The notes beneath the pieces are model-generated. The model searched no databases, was not told the DNA's origin, and saw nothing but the letters and a program-made list of their open reading frames with translations. Position numbers and translations under genes: made by a program. Shown piece after piece: positions 1 to 5,439 of a DNA stretch of 6,853 nucleotides; the stretch's first letter is position 1; each line of letters begins with the position of its first letter. Source of the stretch: Burkholderiales bacterium (GTDB taxonomy: Bacteria > Pseudomonadota > Gammaproteobacteria > Burkholderiales > Burkholderiaceae_C); contig JANXMO010000336.1 of assembly GCA_025354615.1 (NCBI GenBank), forward strand, positions 1-6,853. The letters are read 5' to 3'.

Positions 1-1
1 T

Positions 2-1159
2 TCTCACCTGCGCTGGAATTTTGTTTTCCAGCGTCCTCAGCAGTTGCTGTCACGTCTGGCGGGCCGATGGCGCGTGCTGTTTATTGAAGAGCCTGTTCAA
101 ACCGAAGGCCCGGCCCGGCTTGAAGTGCGCCATGTTGATCCCAGCTTGAGCGTGGTGGTACCCCACACGCCCGTTGCCGCGGCCGGCTTTCATGATGACC
201 AGCTGGCGTTGCTGGAGCCCATGCTGGCCGAGTACCTGGAGCGCGAGGACTTTCTCGGTGCCGTGACCTGGCTTTACACGCCGATGGCATTGCCTTTGGT
301 GAAGACCGTGCAGCCGAGTGCGTTGGTATATGACTGCATGGATGAACTCTCGGCGTTCAAAGATGCACCGCGGCAGCTGCGCCAGCGTGAAACCGCCTTG
401 CTCAAGCGGGCTGCGGTGGTTTTGACGGGTGGCCCTTCGTTGTTCGAGGCCAAACGCAACCTGAACGAGAACGTGCATTGCATTCCAAGTTCTGTCGATG
501 CGGATCACTTTTCACCCGCCGGCCTGCAACCCGGAAGCGAACCGGCTCGCGCAGCGGAAGCCTTGCAAGGCCAGCTGCCACGCCCACGGCTGGGTTTTTA
601 TGGAGTGATCGACGAGCGGATCGACATGGCATTGGTGGCCGCGGTTGCCGACGCCCATCCCGAATGGCAGCTCATCATGGCAGGCCCGGTGGTGAAGATC
701 GATCCACAGTCATTGCCGCAGCGCCCCAACATCCACTGGCTTGGCATGCAGACCTATGAGCGGTTGCCGTATCTGGTCGCCGGCTGGGATGTCTGCCTGA
801 TGCCGTTTGCGCTCAATGAGTCCACCCGCTTCATCAGCCCGACCAAGACACTTGAGTACATGGCAGGTGAAAAGCCGGTGGTCAGCACGCCAGTGCGGGA
901 TGTCATCTATCTTTATGGCAATGCGGTCTCGGTCGCTCATGGCACGGCGGCTTTCGTTCGCGCTTGCGAAACTTTGTTGGCCGAAGATGCGGCAGCACGC
1001 TGCCGCCGTGGGCTTGAAATGCTGACCACTGTTTCAATGCATTCGTGGGAACGCAGCGCGGACAGTGTGCATGGCTTGCTGCAGCAAGCGCTGCAAAAGA
1101 CATCTGTGGTGGAAGTCGAAGAGCCCGCTTTGCTTGCGGCCTCGGGAGCCCGTGCTTGA
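2..1159 (+). CDS. TuaH-like GT-B glycosyltransferase, 5' end missing
   Basis: Probable sugar transferase of the GT-B fold, moving a nucleotide-activated sugar onto a surface polysaccharide or lipid acceptor in the cytoplasm. The frame stays open to the left edge, and the first visible residues, HLRWNFVFQRPQQLLSRLA, form the conserved N-terminal RPQ(H/Q)L motif of this family. The gene therefore begins upstream of the window, and the TTG at 44 is not the start. About 385 residues are visible. Numbered from the first visible residue, YDCMDE lies near 110-115, an inter-domain SSVDADHF near 163-170, the second Rossmann domain opens with GFYGVIDERID near 198, and the donor-binding stretch SPTKTLEYMAGEKPVVST lies near 279-296. 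The last 20 or so residues are Ala/Glu-rich and unlikely to be conserved. It is followed by an amidohydrolase and a second glycosyltransferase in the same direction. From memory, relatives often sit beside UDP-galactopyranose mutase, which cannot be tested here. Donor and acceptor are unknown. Confidence 0.88.
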   Translation, partial: SHLRWNFVFQRPQQLLSRLAGRWRVLFIEEPVQTEGPARLEVRHVDPSLSVVVPHTPVAAAGFHDDQLALLEPMLAEYLEREDFLGAVTWLYTPMALPLVKTVQPSALVYDCMDELSAFKDAPRQLRQRETALLKRAAVVLTGGPSLFEAKRNLNENVHCIPSSVDADHFSPAGLQPGSEPARAAEALQGQLPRPRLGFYGVIDERIDMALVAAVADAHPEWQLIMAGPVVKIDPQSLPQRPNIHWLGMQTYERLPYLVAGWDVCLMPFALNESTRFISPTKTLEYMAGEKPVVSTPVRDVIYLYGNAVSVAHGTAAFVRACETLLAEDAAARCRRGLEMLTTVSMHSWERSADSVHGLLQQALQKTSVVEVEEPALLAASGARA

Positions 1160-1238
1160 GGTTTTCCAATGGTTTGTTGGACGCGTTGTTGGCCGCACTT
1201 TGGCGTTTTTGTTGCCCTGCAGGTTTGAAGCGTCATGA
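1152..1238 (+). CDS. possible 28-residue coupling mini-ORF
   Basis: A GTG at 1152 opens a 28-codon frame that starts before the TGA of the upstream glycosyltransferase (1157-1159). It ends at TGA 1236-1238, inside an ATGA overlap with the ATG of the amidohydrolase at 1235. A GGGAG lies at 1144-1148, only 3 bases before the GTG, which is rather close. The predicted peptide is hydrophobic (VFQWFVGRVVGR then TLAFLLPC). I recognise no family. The likely role, if any, is to carry ribosomes across the 75-base gap, because the amidohydrolase has only weak Shine-Dalgarno sequence of its own. It could equally be chance, since short open frames are common in GC-rich DNA. Confidence 0.22.
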   Translation: MLEVFQWFVGRVVGRTLAFLLPCRFEAS

Positions 1239-2197
1239 TCATTGACGCTCACCTGCACTGTACGGGCCAGGAAAACGTGACGCAGGTCTTGACTGCGCTC
1301 GACGAGGCGGGCATCGACATGGGCGTGTTGTTGGCGCCTTTTTTGTCGGAAGGCTATTCGCTGGACGACGCCGCATCACTGCAGCGTGCCAATGACCACC
1401 TGGCACGGTTGGTGCGCGGGCATGAAGACCGGTTGGTGGGCTTTGCCGTCGTCAACCCCTTGCACGTCGATGCGCCGGGTGATTTGCGCCGCGCGGTGGA
1501 AGCCGGCCTGCGCGGTGCCAAGATGGTGCCGCGCGGCTGGAAGCCTTATGACGCCGCGGTGCAACCCACTTTTGCCGAAGCGGCCCGGCTTCAATTGCCG
1601 CTACTGTTTCACAGTGGAATTTTTATTGACGGCCGCTCTGGCCGCCATTGCCGGCCGGTTTATTTCGAAGCGTTGCGCGATCACTTCGGTGCGCGAGTGG
1701 CGTTGGCGCATCTGGGCTGGCCGTGGACGGATGAAGCGATTGCCGTCGGGCTGATTGACCGGATTCACGGTGTGCCCGATGCACAGGCGGCATTCCGGTT
1801 CGATTTGTCATTTGGCCCACCGCCACCGTATCGGCTTGAAGTGCTCAAACGCGCGCTGGAGGTGTTGGGCCCCGGGTTGCTGCAGTTCGGCAGCGACTGT
1901 TTTCTACCCTGCTCTGGCGCCGAGATCGCGGAGCGGCGCGGCTGGTTGGTGGACTTGCTGGCCGCGTTGGAAGTGGATGCAGCCGCGCAAGCGCAGATAT
2001 GGGCCGGCACCGCCGCCGCCTGGTTGGGCATTCAATTGCCGCCTGCCCGCCTTGTGCGCCCCGTCCCGCCTGCAACAGCAGCCACGGCGGCTCCTGTCCA
2101 GCATGGCGCGACGCATCGTTTCCGTCTGGGCGGTACGGGTTCAGCAAGTGGCGGTGAATGGGGTGCCTCGCGGCGCTTGATGTCCTGGTGCTGCTGA
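1235..2197 (+). CDS. amidohydrolase-2 family metal-dependent hydrolase
   Basis: A TIM-barrel hydrolase or decarboxylase of the amidohydrolase superfamily (amidohydrolase_2 type), 320 residues, probably cytoplasmic because no signal peptide is visible. It begins with the metal-binding D4-A-H6-L-H8 right at the N-terminus, which fixes the ATG at 1235. Further expected ligand or catalytic residues are H126 in LLFHSG, H159 in LAHLGWP and D221 in FGSDC; GAKMVPRG near 94-101 fits the strand-3 position. The barrel ends near residue 266 (AAWLGIQ). The remaining 54 or so residues are Pro/Ala/Thr/Gly-rich with no recognisable domain. Ribosome-binding sequence is weak (GAAG 4 bases upstream). It lies between two glycosyltransferases in the same direction, so it probably acts on a sugar or lipid intermediate of the same pathway, but the substrate cannot be read from the sequence. 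Alternatives are a lactonase, an aromatic-acid decarboxylase-like enzyme, or a passenger gene. Confidence 0.85.
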   Translation: MIIDAHLHCTGQENVTQVLTALDEAGIDMGVLLAPFLSEGYSLDDAASLQRANDHLARLVRGHEDRLVGFAVVNPLHVDAPGDLRRAVEAGLRGAKMVPRGWKPYDAAVQPTFAEAARLQLPLLFHSGIFIDGRSGRHCRPVYFEALRDHFGARVALAHLGWPWTDEAIAVGLIDRIHGVPDAQAAFRFDLSFGPPPPYRLEVLKRALEVLGPGLLQFGSDCFLPCSGAEIAERRGWLVDLLAALEVDAAAQAQIWAGTAAAWLGIQLPPARLVRPVPPATAATAAPVQHGATHRFRLGGTGSASGGEWGASRRLMSWCC

Positions 2198-2229
2198 TAA
2201 CCAACTTGTTTTCCGGCGTTCGTTTTTAA
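2158..2229 (+). CDS. possible 23-residue hydrophobic mini-ORF
   Basis: An ATG at 2158, in a different frame from the amidohydrolase tail, opens 23 codons ending at TAA 2227-2229. That is 13 bases before the ATG of the next glycosyltransferase. The peptide is strongly hydrophobic (core LDVLVLLITNLF). The Shine-Dalgarno match is poor (GTGGCGGTGA just upstream). It spans the 45-base gap in the same way as the short frame at 1152-1238, so termination-reinitiation onto the poorly equipped glycosyltransferase start is possible. I know no family for it, and chance is the leading alternative. Confidence 0.15.
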   Translation: MGCLAALDVLVLLITNLFSGVRF

Positions 2230-2242
2230 CTGCCTCATTGCC

Positions 2243-3508
2243 ATGAATCTATCTTCGCCTTCATCCCTCAACACACCGCCCTCCACCGAGCGCATTCATG
2301 TGCTTCAAGTGATCGGCAATGCCATCGTTGGCGGCATGGAAACATGGGTCGAGCGGTTGATTGCGCGGCTGCCGAGTGAGCGCTTTGCATTCACCGCACT
2401 GTGTCCATTCGAGAGCCCGTTCACCGACCGGCTACGGGCGCTCGATACCGAAGTGTTGATCGCGCCCATGCCTGACGATCCGCCGTGGAGCACGATCCAG
2501 ATGGCCACTGCGCTAGTCAATTCCGGCGGCATCGACCTGCTCCACGCCCATTTGCCGAAGGCCCATTTACTGGCCGGGTTGGTCGGATCGTTGACCGGCA
2601 AGCCGGTCTTGGCCACGGTGCACGGCCGGCAGTTGACGACGCTTGACCTCGAAGTGCATCGCGCGGCCGGCAGCCACCTCAGCGTGGTGTGCAAGCAAAG
2701 TTATTTTCATGCGCTTGGTTTGGGCGTGAACGCCGGCTATCTGAGCTGTGAAACGAACGGGGTGGACACCGATGTCTTCCAGCCGCGCCCGGCCGGCGCG
2801 GCCGGGCTGCGTGCCAGCTTCGGGCTGATGCCCGACACGCCGCTGGTCGGCTACGTCGGCCGGCTGTCGCACGAAAAAGGCCCGGAGGTTTTCATTCGCG
2901 CGGCCATGTTGCTGCGCAGCCGCTTGCCGCAAGCGCATGCCGTGTTGGTTGGCGAAGGGCCGATGGAAGGCGAACTGCGGGAGTTGGTGCAACGCTTCGG
3001 ACTGGAGGAACACGTCCACTTTGCCGGGATGCGGCAAGACATGCCGGCGGTCTACAACGAACTCGACTTGTTGGTGTCAAGCTCGCACTCCGAAGCCATG
3101 CCGTTGGCCATGATGGAAGCCATGGCCAGCGGCCTGGCCGTGGTCGCCACGCGCGTTGGCGGTGTGCCTGACATCGTTGAGCATGGCCAAAGCGGTTGGC
3201 TGGTGGCGCCCGGCGACTTTGAAGACATCGCCGGGCGTAGCGCCTGGCTGATCGAGGACGGCACCACCCGCCGCCGCATGGGAGAACGCGCCCGCCAACG
3301 CGCCGTTGAGCGGCTGGAGCTGGACGACAGCGTGGCGCGCGTGGCGCAGTTGCTGTCGCGCCTGGTGCGGCCGCGCGGTGAATCGCAACGGCGGGTGGTG
3401 CCGGTCGGCGCGGCAACGGCAAGAGCGCCGGTGGTCAGCGTCGTCAACCATGCCGAGCCGGCACCGGTGCGGCGGCGCACCTCGCTGCCACGCAGCGGCA
3501 CACAATAA
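2243..3508 (+). CDS. GT4-family glycosyltransferase
   Basis: A retaining glycosyltransferase of family GT4 (GT-B fold), 421 residues, predicted to transfer a nucleotide-sugar residue during surface polysaccharide synthesis at the inner face of the membrane. The N-terminal Rossmann domain begins HVLQVIGNAIVGGMETW (residues 19-35), with the acceptor-side glycine loop at 30-31. LLHAHLPKAHLLAG lies near 99-112 and ATVHG near 124-128. The C-terminal donor domain has NGVDTDVF (172-179), GYVGRLSHEKG (203-213) with R207 and K212 in the nucleotide-phosphate positions, and an E-x7-E motif, E284 and E292. Residues 1-17 are Ser/Pro-rich and variable. The tail after about 376 is Arg/Val/Pro-rich with no motif. 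No Shine-Dalgarno sequence precedes ATG 2243, so translation may be coupled to the upstream gene. A GTG at 2300 would give a shorter form that still keeps the glycine loop. A terminator follows 41 bases after the stop. The specific sugar is unknown. Confidence 0.93.
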   Translation: MNLSSPSSLNTPPSTERIHVLQVIGNAIVGGMETWVERLIARLPSERFAFTALCPFESPFTDRLRALDTEVLIAPMPDDPPWSTIQMATALVNSGGIDLLHAHLPKAHLLAGLVGSLTGKPVLATVHGRQLTTLDLEVHRAAGSHLSVVCKQSYFHALGLGVNAGYLSCETNGVDTDVFQPRPAGAAGLRASFGLMPDTPLVGYVGRLSHEKGPEVFIRAAMLLRSRLPQAHAVLVGEGPMEGELRELVQRFGLEEHVHFAGMRQDMPAVYNELDLLVSSSHSEAMPLAMMEAMASGLAVVATRVGGVPDIVEHGQSGWLVAPGDFEDIAGRSAWLIEDGTTRRRMGERARQRAVERLELDDSVARVAQLLSRLVRPRGESQRRVVPVGAATARAPVVSVVNHAEPAPVRRRTSLPRSGTQ

Positions 3509-3530
3509 AAACACTGCAGACTGCAGCCGT

Positions 3531-3554
3531 AAAAATTCATGGCTTTTTGAAGCC
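3531..3554 (-). terminator. possible terminator of fur
   Basis: Read on the - strand, GGCTT (3554-3550) and AAGCC (3545-3541) form a 5-bp stem with loop CAAA, followed after five bases by five T (3535-3531). It lies about 20 bases after the fur stop. The stem shares bases 3550-3554 with the larger + strand terminator stem, so only one of the two hairpins can form in a given transcript. Short stem and displaced T-run make this weaker than its neighbour. Confidence 0.4.
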
Positions 3555-3576
3555 GCCTCAATGGGCGGCTTTCTTA
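3550..3576 (+). terminator. rho-independent terminator of the glycosyltransferase cluster
   Basis: An 8-bp perfect stem, AAGCCGCC (3550-3557) with GGCGGCTT (3564-3571), encloses the loop TCAATG and is followed by TTCTTACTT. The T-run after the stem is on the + strand, so it suits transcripts leaving the GT4 gene, whose stop is at 3508. The distal end overlaps the stop codon of fur (3574-3576). Confidence 0.75.
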
Positions 3577-4005
3577 CTTGGCCGTCCTGAATTCGCAATT
3601 CTTTTTTGTACACGCGGCATACAGCGACAGTGCATGGTCTTGCAGCTCAAAGCCTGCAGCTTGGGCGACGGCTTTTTGGCGCTTTTCGATTTCAGCGTCA
3701 AAGAATTCTTCGACCCGCCCACAGTCCAGGCACACCAGGTGGTCGTGGTGTTTGCCTTCATTCAACTCAAAAACCGATTTGCCCGTTTCAAAGTGGTTGC
3801 GTGACAGCAGGCCGGCCTGCTCGAACTGCATCAACACGCGGTAGACAGTGGCCAATCCCACATCGGCGCCGTCGGTCAGCAGCACTTTGAAAACGTCTTC
3901 GGCCGTCAAATGGCGGCGCGGCGCCTTCTGAAAAACCTCCAGAATTTTGATGCGCGGCAAGGTTGCCTTCAGGCCGCTGCTCTTGAGTTCGTCGGCGTGG
4001 GTCAT
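3574..4005 (-). CDS. fur: ferric uptake regulator Fur
   Basis: A cytoplasmic iron-responsive repressor that binds operator DNA as a dimer when loaded with Fe(II). It has 143 residues, close to the usual 140-150. The N-terminal winged helix covers about 1-82, with TAEDVFKVLLTDGADVGLAT leading into the recognition helix (TVYRVLMQFEQAGLL) and the wing SVFELNEG. The metal-binding and dimer domain follows: HHDHLVCLDCGRVEEF (86-101) supplies His86, His87, Asp88, His89 and the CxxC pair Cys92/Cys95, and a second Cys pair, Cys132 and Cys137, lies near the end (ACTKKNC). All structural zinc cysteines are present, but the His-rich tail of the enterobacterial protein is absent. The frame is open upstream to 4113, but homology begins at MTHADELKSSG, so the ATG at 4005 is chosen. 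No strong Shine-Dalgarno sequence precedes it. It is divergent from bamE. Confidence 0.96.
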   Translation of the reverse strand: MTHADELKSSGLKATLPRIKILEVFQKAPRRHLTAEDVFKVLLTDGADVGLATVYRVLMQFEQAGLLSRNHFETGKSVFELNEGKHHDHLVCLDCGRVEEFFDAEIEKRQKAVAQAAGFELQDHALSLYAACTKKNCEFRTAK

Positions 4006-4053
4006 GGCGTGTTTCAAGGCGGGTGAGCAGGGAGCGGGCGCAGGGCGGGCCGC

Positions 4054-4059
4054 TAGAAT
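4054..4059 (+). promoter_or_regulatory. candidate -10 box for the bamE-dapB-exbB-exbD operon
   Basis: TAGAAT (5 of 6 to TATAAT) within CGCTAGAATC lies 52 bases before the bamE ATG. A start near 4066 would give a leader of about 46 bases holding the AGGAGG and the hairpin. The -35 position (about 4031-4036, GGAGCG) is poor, so an activator or a different promoter remains possible. No other promoter is visible before exbD, so it may drive all four genes. Confidence 0.4.
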
Positions 4060-4065
4060 CAACGC

Positions 4066-4095
4066 ATCATATCGAGGAGGCAGGCGCTCCGTCAG
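4066..4095 (-). promoter_or_regulatory. candidate fur promoter
   Basis: On the - strand, CTGACG (4095-4090) resembles a -35 box (TTGACA, 4 of 6) and TATGAT (4071-4066) a -10 box (TATAAT, 5 of 6), with an 18-base spacer. Transcription would begin near 4058, giving a leader of about 50 bases. The -35 box sits in the hairpin of the bamE leader. No convincing Fur box is visible, so autoregulation is not shown. Confidence 0.45.
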
Positions 4096-4111
4096 CGCCT
4101 TGCAAAGCACC
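4074..4111 (+). promoter_or_regulatory. bamE leader: Shine-Dalgarno plus hairpin before the ATG
   Basis: GAGGAGG (4074-4080) is the best ribosome-binding sequence in the spacer but ends 31 bases before the bamE ATG. Between them AGGCGCT (4082-4088) and AGCGCCT (4094-4100) form a perfect 7-bp stem with loop CCGTC. If folded, the stem leaves only about 12 unpaired bases between Shine-Dalgarno and ATG, so the hairpin could restore working spacing. An in-frame TTG at 4100 is an alternative start but is also too far from the AGGAGG without folding. Confidence 0.45.
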
Positions 4112-4678
4112 ATGCGTTCGATTCATCGGCATTGTTTTTGGGCGCCGCTGCGCACGGCTGGCGGGGCTGCCGTAGCGTTGGCCAGCGGCATGGGTTTGAT
4201 GGGTTGCGAATCGCTGCAATCGTCCGACAGTTTTTTGGGCGTTCTCACGCCTTACCGGGTTGAAGTGGTTCAGGGCAACGTCGTGACACAAGAACAAGCC
4301 GCCGCCCTGCAGCCCGGCATGACACGCGAACAAGTGCGCGACGTGCTCGGTTCGCCGCTGCTGACCGACGTCTTCCATGCCGACCGTTGGGATTACGTGT
4401 TCACCATTCGCCGTCCTGGCGCCGCGCCGCAGCAGCGAAAAATCGTTGTGCTGTTCGATGGCGACCGCATGAAAAGCATCGACACCGGCGGCGAGCTGCC
4501 GGCCGAGCGCGCGTTCGTCGCGTCGATCGACAGTTTCAAAACCTCGCGCAACGCGCCGCCGCTGGCGTTGACTGCGGCGCAAACGGCGGCCTTGCCGGTA
4601 CCCGCCCAGCCCGCTGCGTCCGCATCGGCCAGCGCTGTGCCGCCGCGCAATTACCCGCCACTTGAGGACGTGCGTTGA
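4112..4678 (+). CDS. bamE: outer membrane protein assembly lipoprotein BamE (SmpA/OmlA)
   Basis: A lipoprotein subunit of the BAM complex, which inserts beta-barrel proteins into the outer membrane; it acts at the periplasmic face. The 188-residue product has a type II signal peptide: basic n-region MRSIHRH, an Ala/Gly-rich core, and lipobox LMG-C with Cys32 as the lipidated residue. The residue after it is Glu33, not Asp, which fits outer-membrane sorting. The SmpA/OmlA domain follows: [15 protein letters not shown] (about 48-62), [21 protein letters not shown] (about 66-86), and WDYVFTIRR (about 93-101). After about residue 145 the protein carries an Ala/Pro/Ser-rich tail ([13 protein letters not shown]), longer than the 113-residue E. 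coli protein. ATG 4112 gives a sensible signal peptide; the frame is open further upstream to 3947 only by chance. The stop overlaps the dapB start (TTGA). Confidence 0.94.
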   Translation: MRSIHRHCFWAPLRTAGGAAVALASGMGLMGCESLQSSDSFLGVLTPYRVEVVQGNVVTQEQAAALQPGMTREQVRDVLGSPLLTDVFHADRWDYVFTIRRPGAAPQQRKIVVLFDGDRMKSIDTGGELPAERAFVASIDSFKTSRNAPPLALTAAQTAALPVPAQPAASASASAVPPRNYPPLEDVR

Positions 4679-5439
4679 CGGCGGAGGTGGTGTTGCCACA
4701 GCCCTTGCGCGTGGCCATTGCCGGCCGCTCCGGCCGCATGGGCGGGCTGTTGACGCAAGCCGTCAACGCGGCCGATGACGTGGTGCTGAGCGCCGCCTTC
4801 GACCAGGGCGACGATGTGCGCGCCAGCCTCGCGCAAGCGCAGGTGTTGATCGACTTCACCCGTCCCGACGGCAGCCTGGCCCACTTGGCGCTGTGCCGTG
4901 AGTTGGGCGTCAACGCCGTCATTGGCACCACCGGCTTCACGCCGGCGCAGAAAGCGGCGATTGCGGCGCATGCCGAACATGTGGCCATCGTCATGGCACC
5001 CAACATGAGCGTCGGTGTCAATGTAGTGCTCAAGCTCCTCGATCTGGCCGCCCGCGCGCTGGACGAGAGCTATGACATCGAGGTTATCGAAGCGCACCAC
5101 CGCCACAAGGTCGATGCTCCCAGCGGCACGGCGTTGGCGATGGGCGAAACACTCGCGGCGGCGCGGGGCCTGGACTTGCGCCAGTGCGCCGTTTTTGCCC
5201 GCGAAGGCGTGACTGGCGAACGTAAGGCCTCGGCGATCGGCTTTTCGACCATCCGCGGCGGCGACATCGTCGGTGACCACACGGTGCTGTTCGCCGGCAC
5301 CGGCGAGCGCATCGAGATCACCCACAAAGCCAGCAGCCGCGCCACCTTCGCGCAAGGCAGCTTGCGCGCGGCCCGCTTCGTGGCCACGCAGCGCAGCGGC
5401 CTGTTCGACATGAACGACGTGCTGGGCCTGACCCCATGA
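4675..5439 (+). CDS. dapB: 4-hydroxy-tetrahydrodipicolinate reductase DapB
   Basis: Cytoplasmic NAD(P)H-dependent reductase converting hydroxy-tetrahydrodipicolinate to tetrahydrodipicolinate, the step after DapA toward meso-diaminopimelate and lysine. It has 254 residues. The Rossmann loop is AGRSGRMG (16-23). IDFTRP (59-64), IGTTGFT (83-89) and [15 protein letters not shown] (108-122) follow. The catalytic [14 protein letters not shown] (139-152) has His141, His142 and Lys145. The C-terminus [11 protein letters not shown] is intact. Compared with E. coli DapB as I recall it, about 23 residues are missing between the Rossmann loop and IDFTRP. There is no ATG before the Rossmann loop. TTG 4675 has GAGGA at 4664-4668 six bases upstream and overlaps the bamE stop. 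TTG 4693, with GGAGG at 4683-4687 five bases upstream, is a close rival giving 248 residues. The stop overlaps exbB by ATGA. Confidence 0.96.
   Translation: MTAEVVLPQPLRVAIAGRSGRMGGLLTQAVNAADDVVLSAAFDQGDDVRASLAQAQVLIDFTRPDGSLAHLALCRELGVNAVIGTTGFTPAQKAAIAAHAEHVAIVMAPNMSVGVNVVLKLLDLAARALDESYDIEVIEAHHRHKVDAPSGTALAMGETLAAARGLDLRQCAVFAREGVTGERKASAIGFSTIRGGDIVGDHTVLFAGTGERIEITHKASSRATFAQGSLRAARFVATQRSGLFDMNDVLGLTP

Noticed and set aside
11..33. 8-bp perfect inverted repeat CGCTGGAA / TTCCAGCG with a 7-base loop
   Set aside because: It lies inside codons of a conserved glycosyltransferase motif and is not followed by a terminator tract; protein constraint explains it.
3514..3526. CTGCAG repeated with one base between, forming a 13-base palindrome after the GT4 stop
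   Set aside because: Very short, unique in the gap, and not linked to any known signal; chance is likely.
4053..4073. AT-rich patch resembling a Fur box in the fur-bamE spacer
   Set aside because: Compared with GATAATGATAATCATTATC, only the first half-site resembles it; too weak to claim autoregulation.
3947..4111. Upstream in-frame extension of bamE to 3947
   Set aside because: It would overlap fur and place 55 non-conserved residues before a good lipoprotein signal peptide; ATG 4112 fits far better.
1644..4727. Identical 14-mer GCCATTGCCGGCCG at 1644-1657 and 4714-4727
   Set aside because: Both copies lie in unrelated coding regions in GC-rich DNA with common codons; no wider similarity, so not a repeat element.
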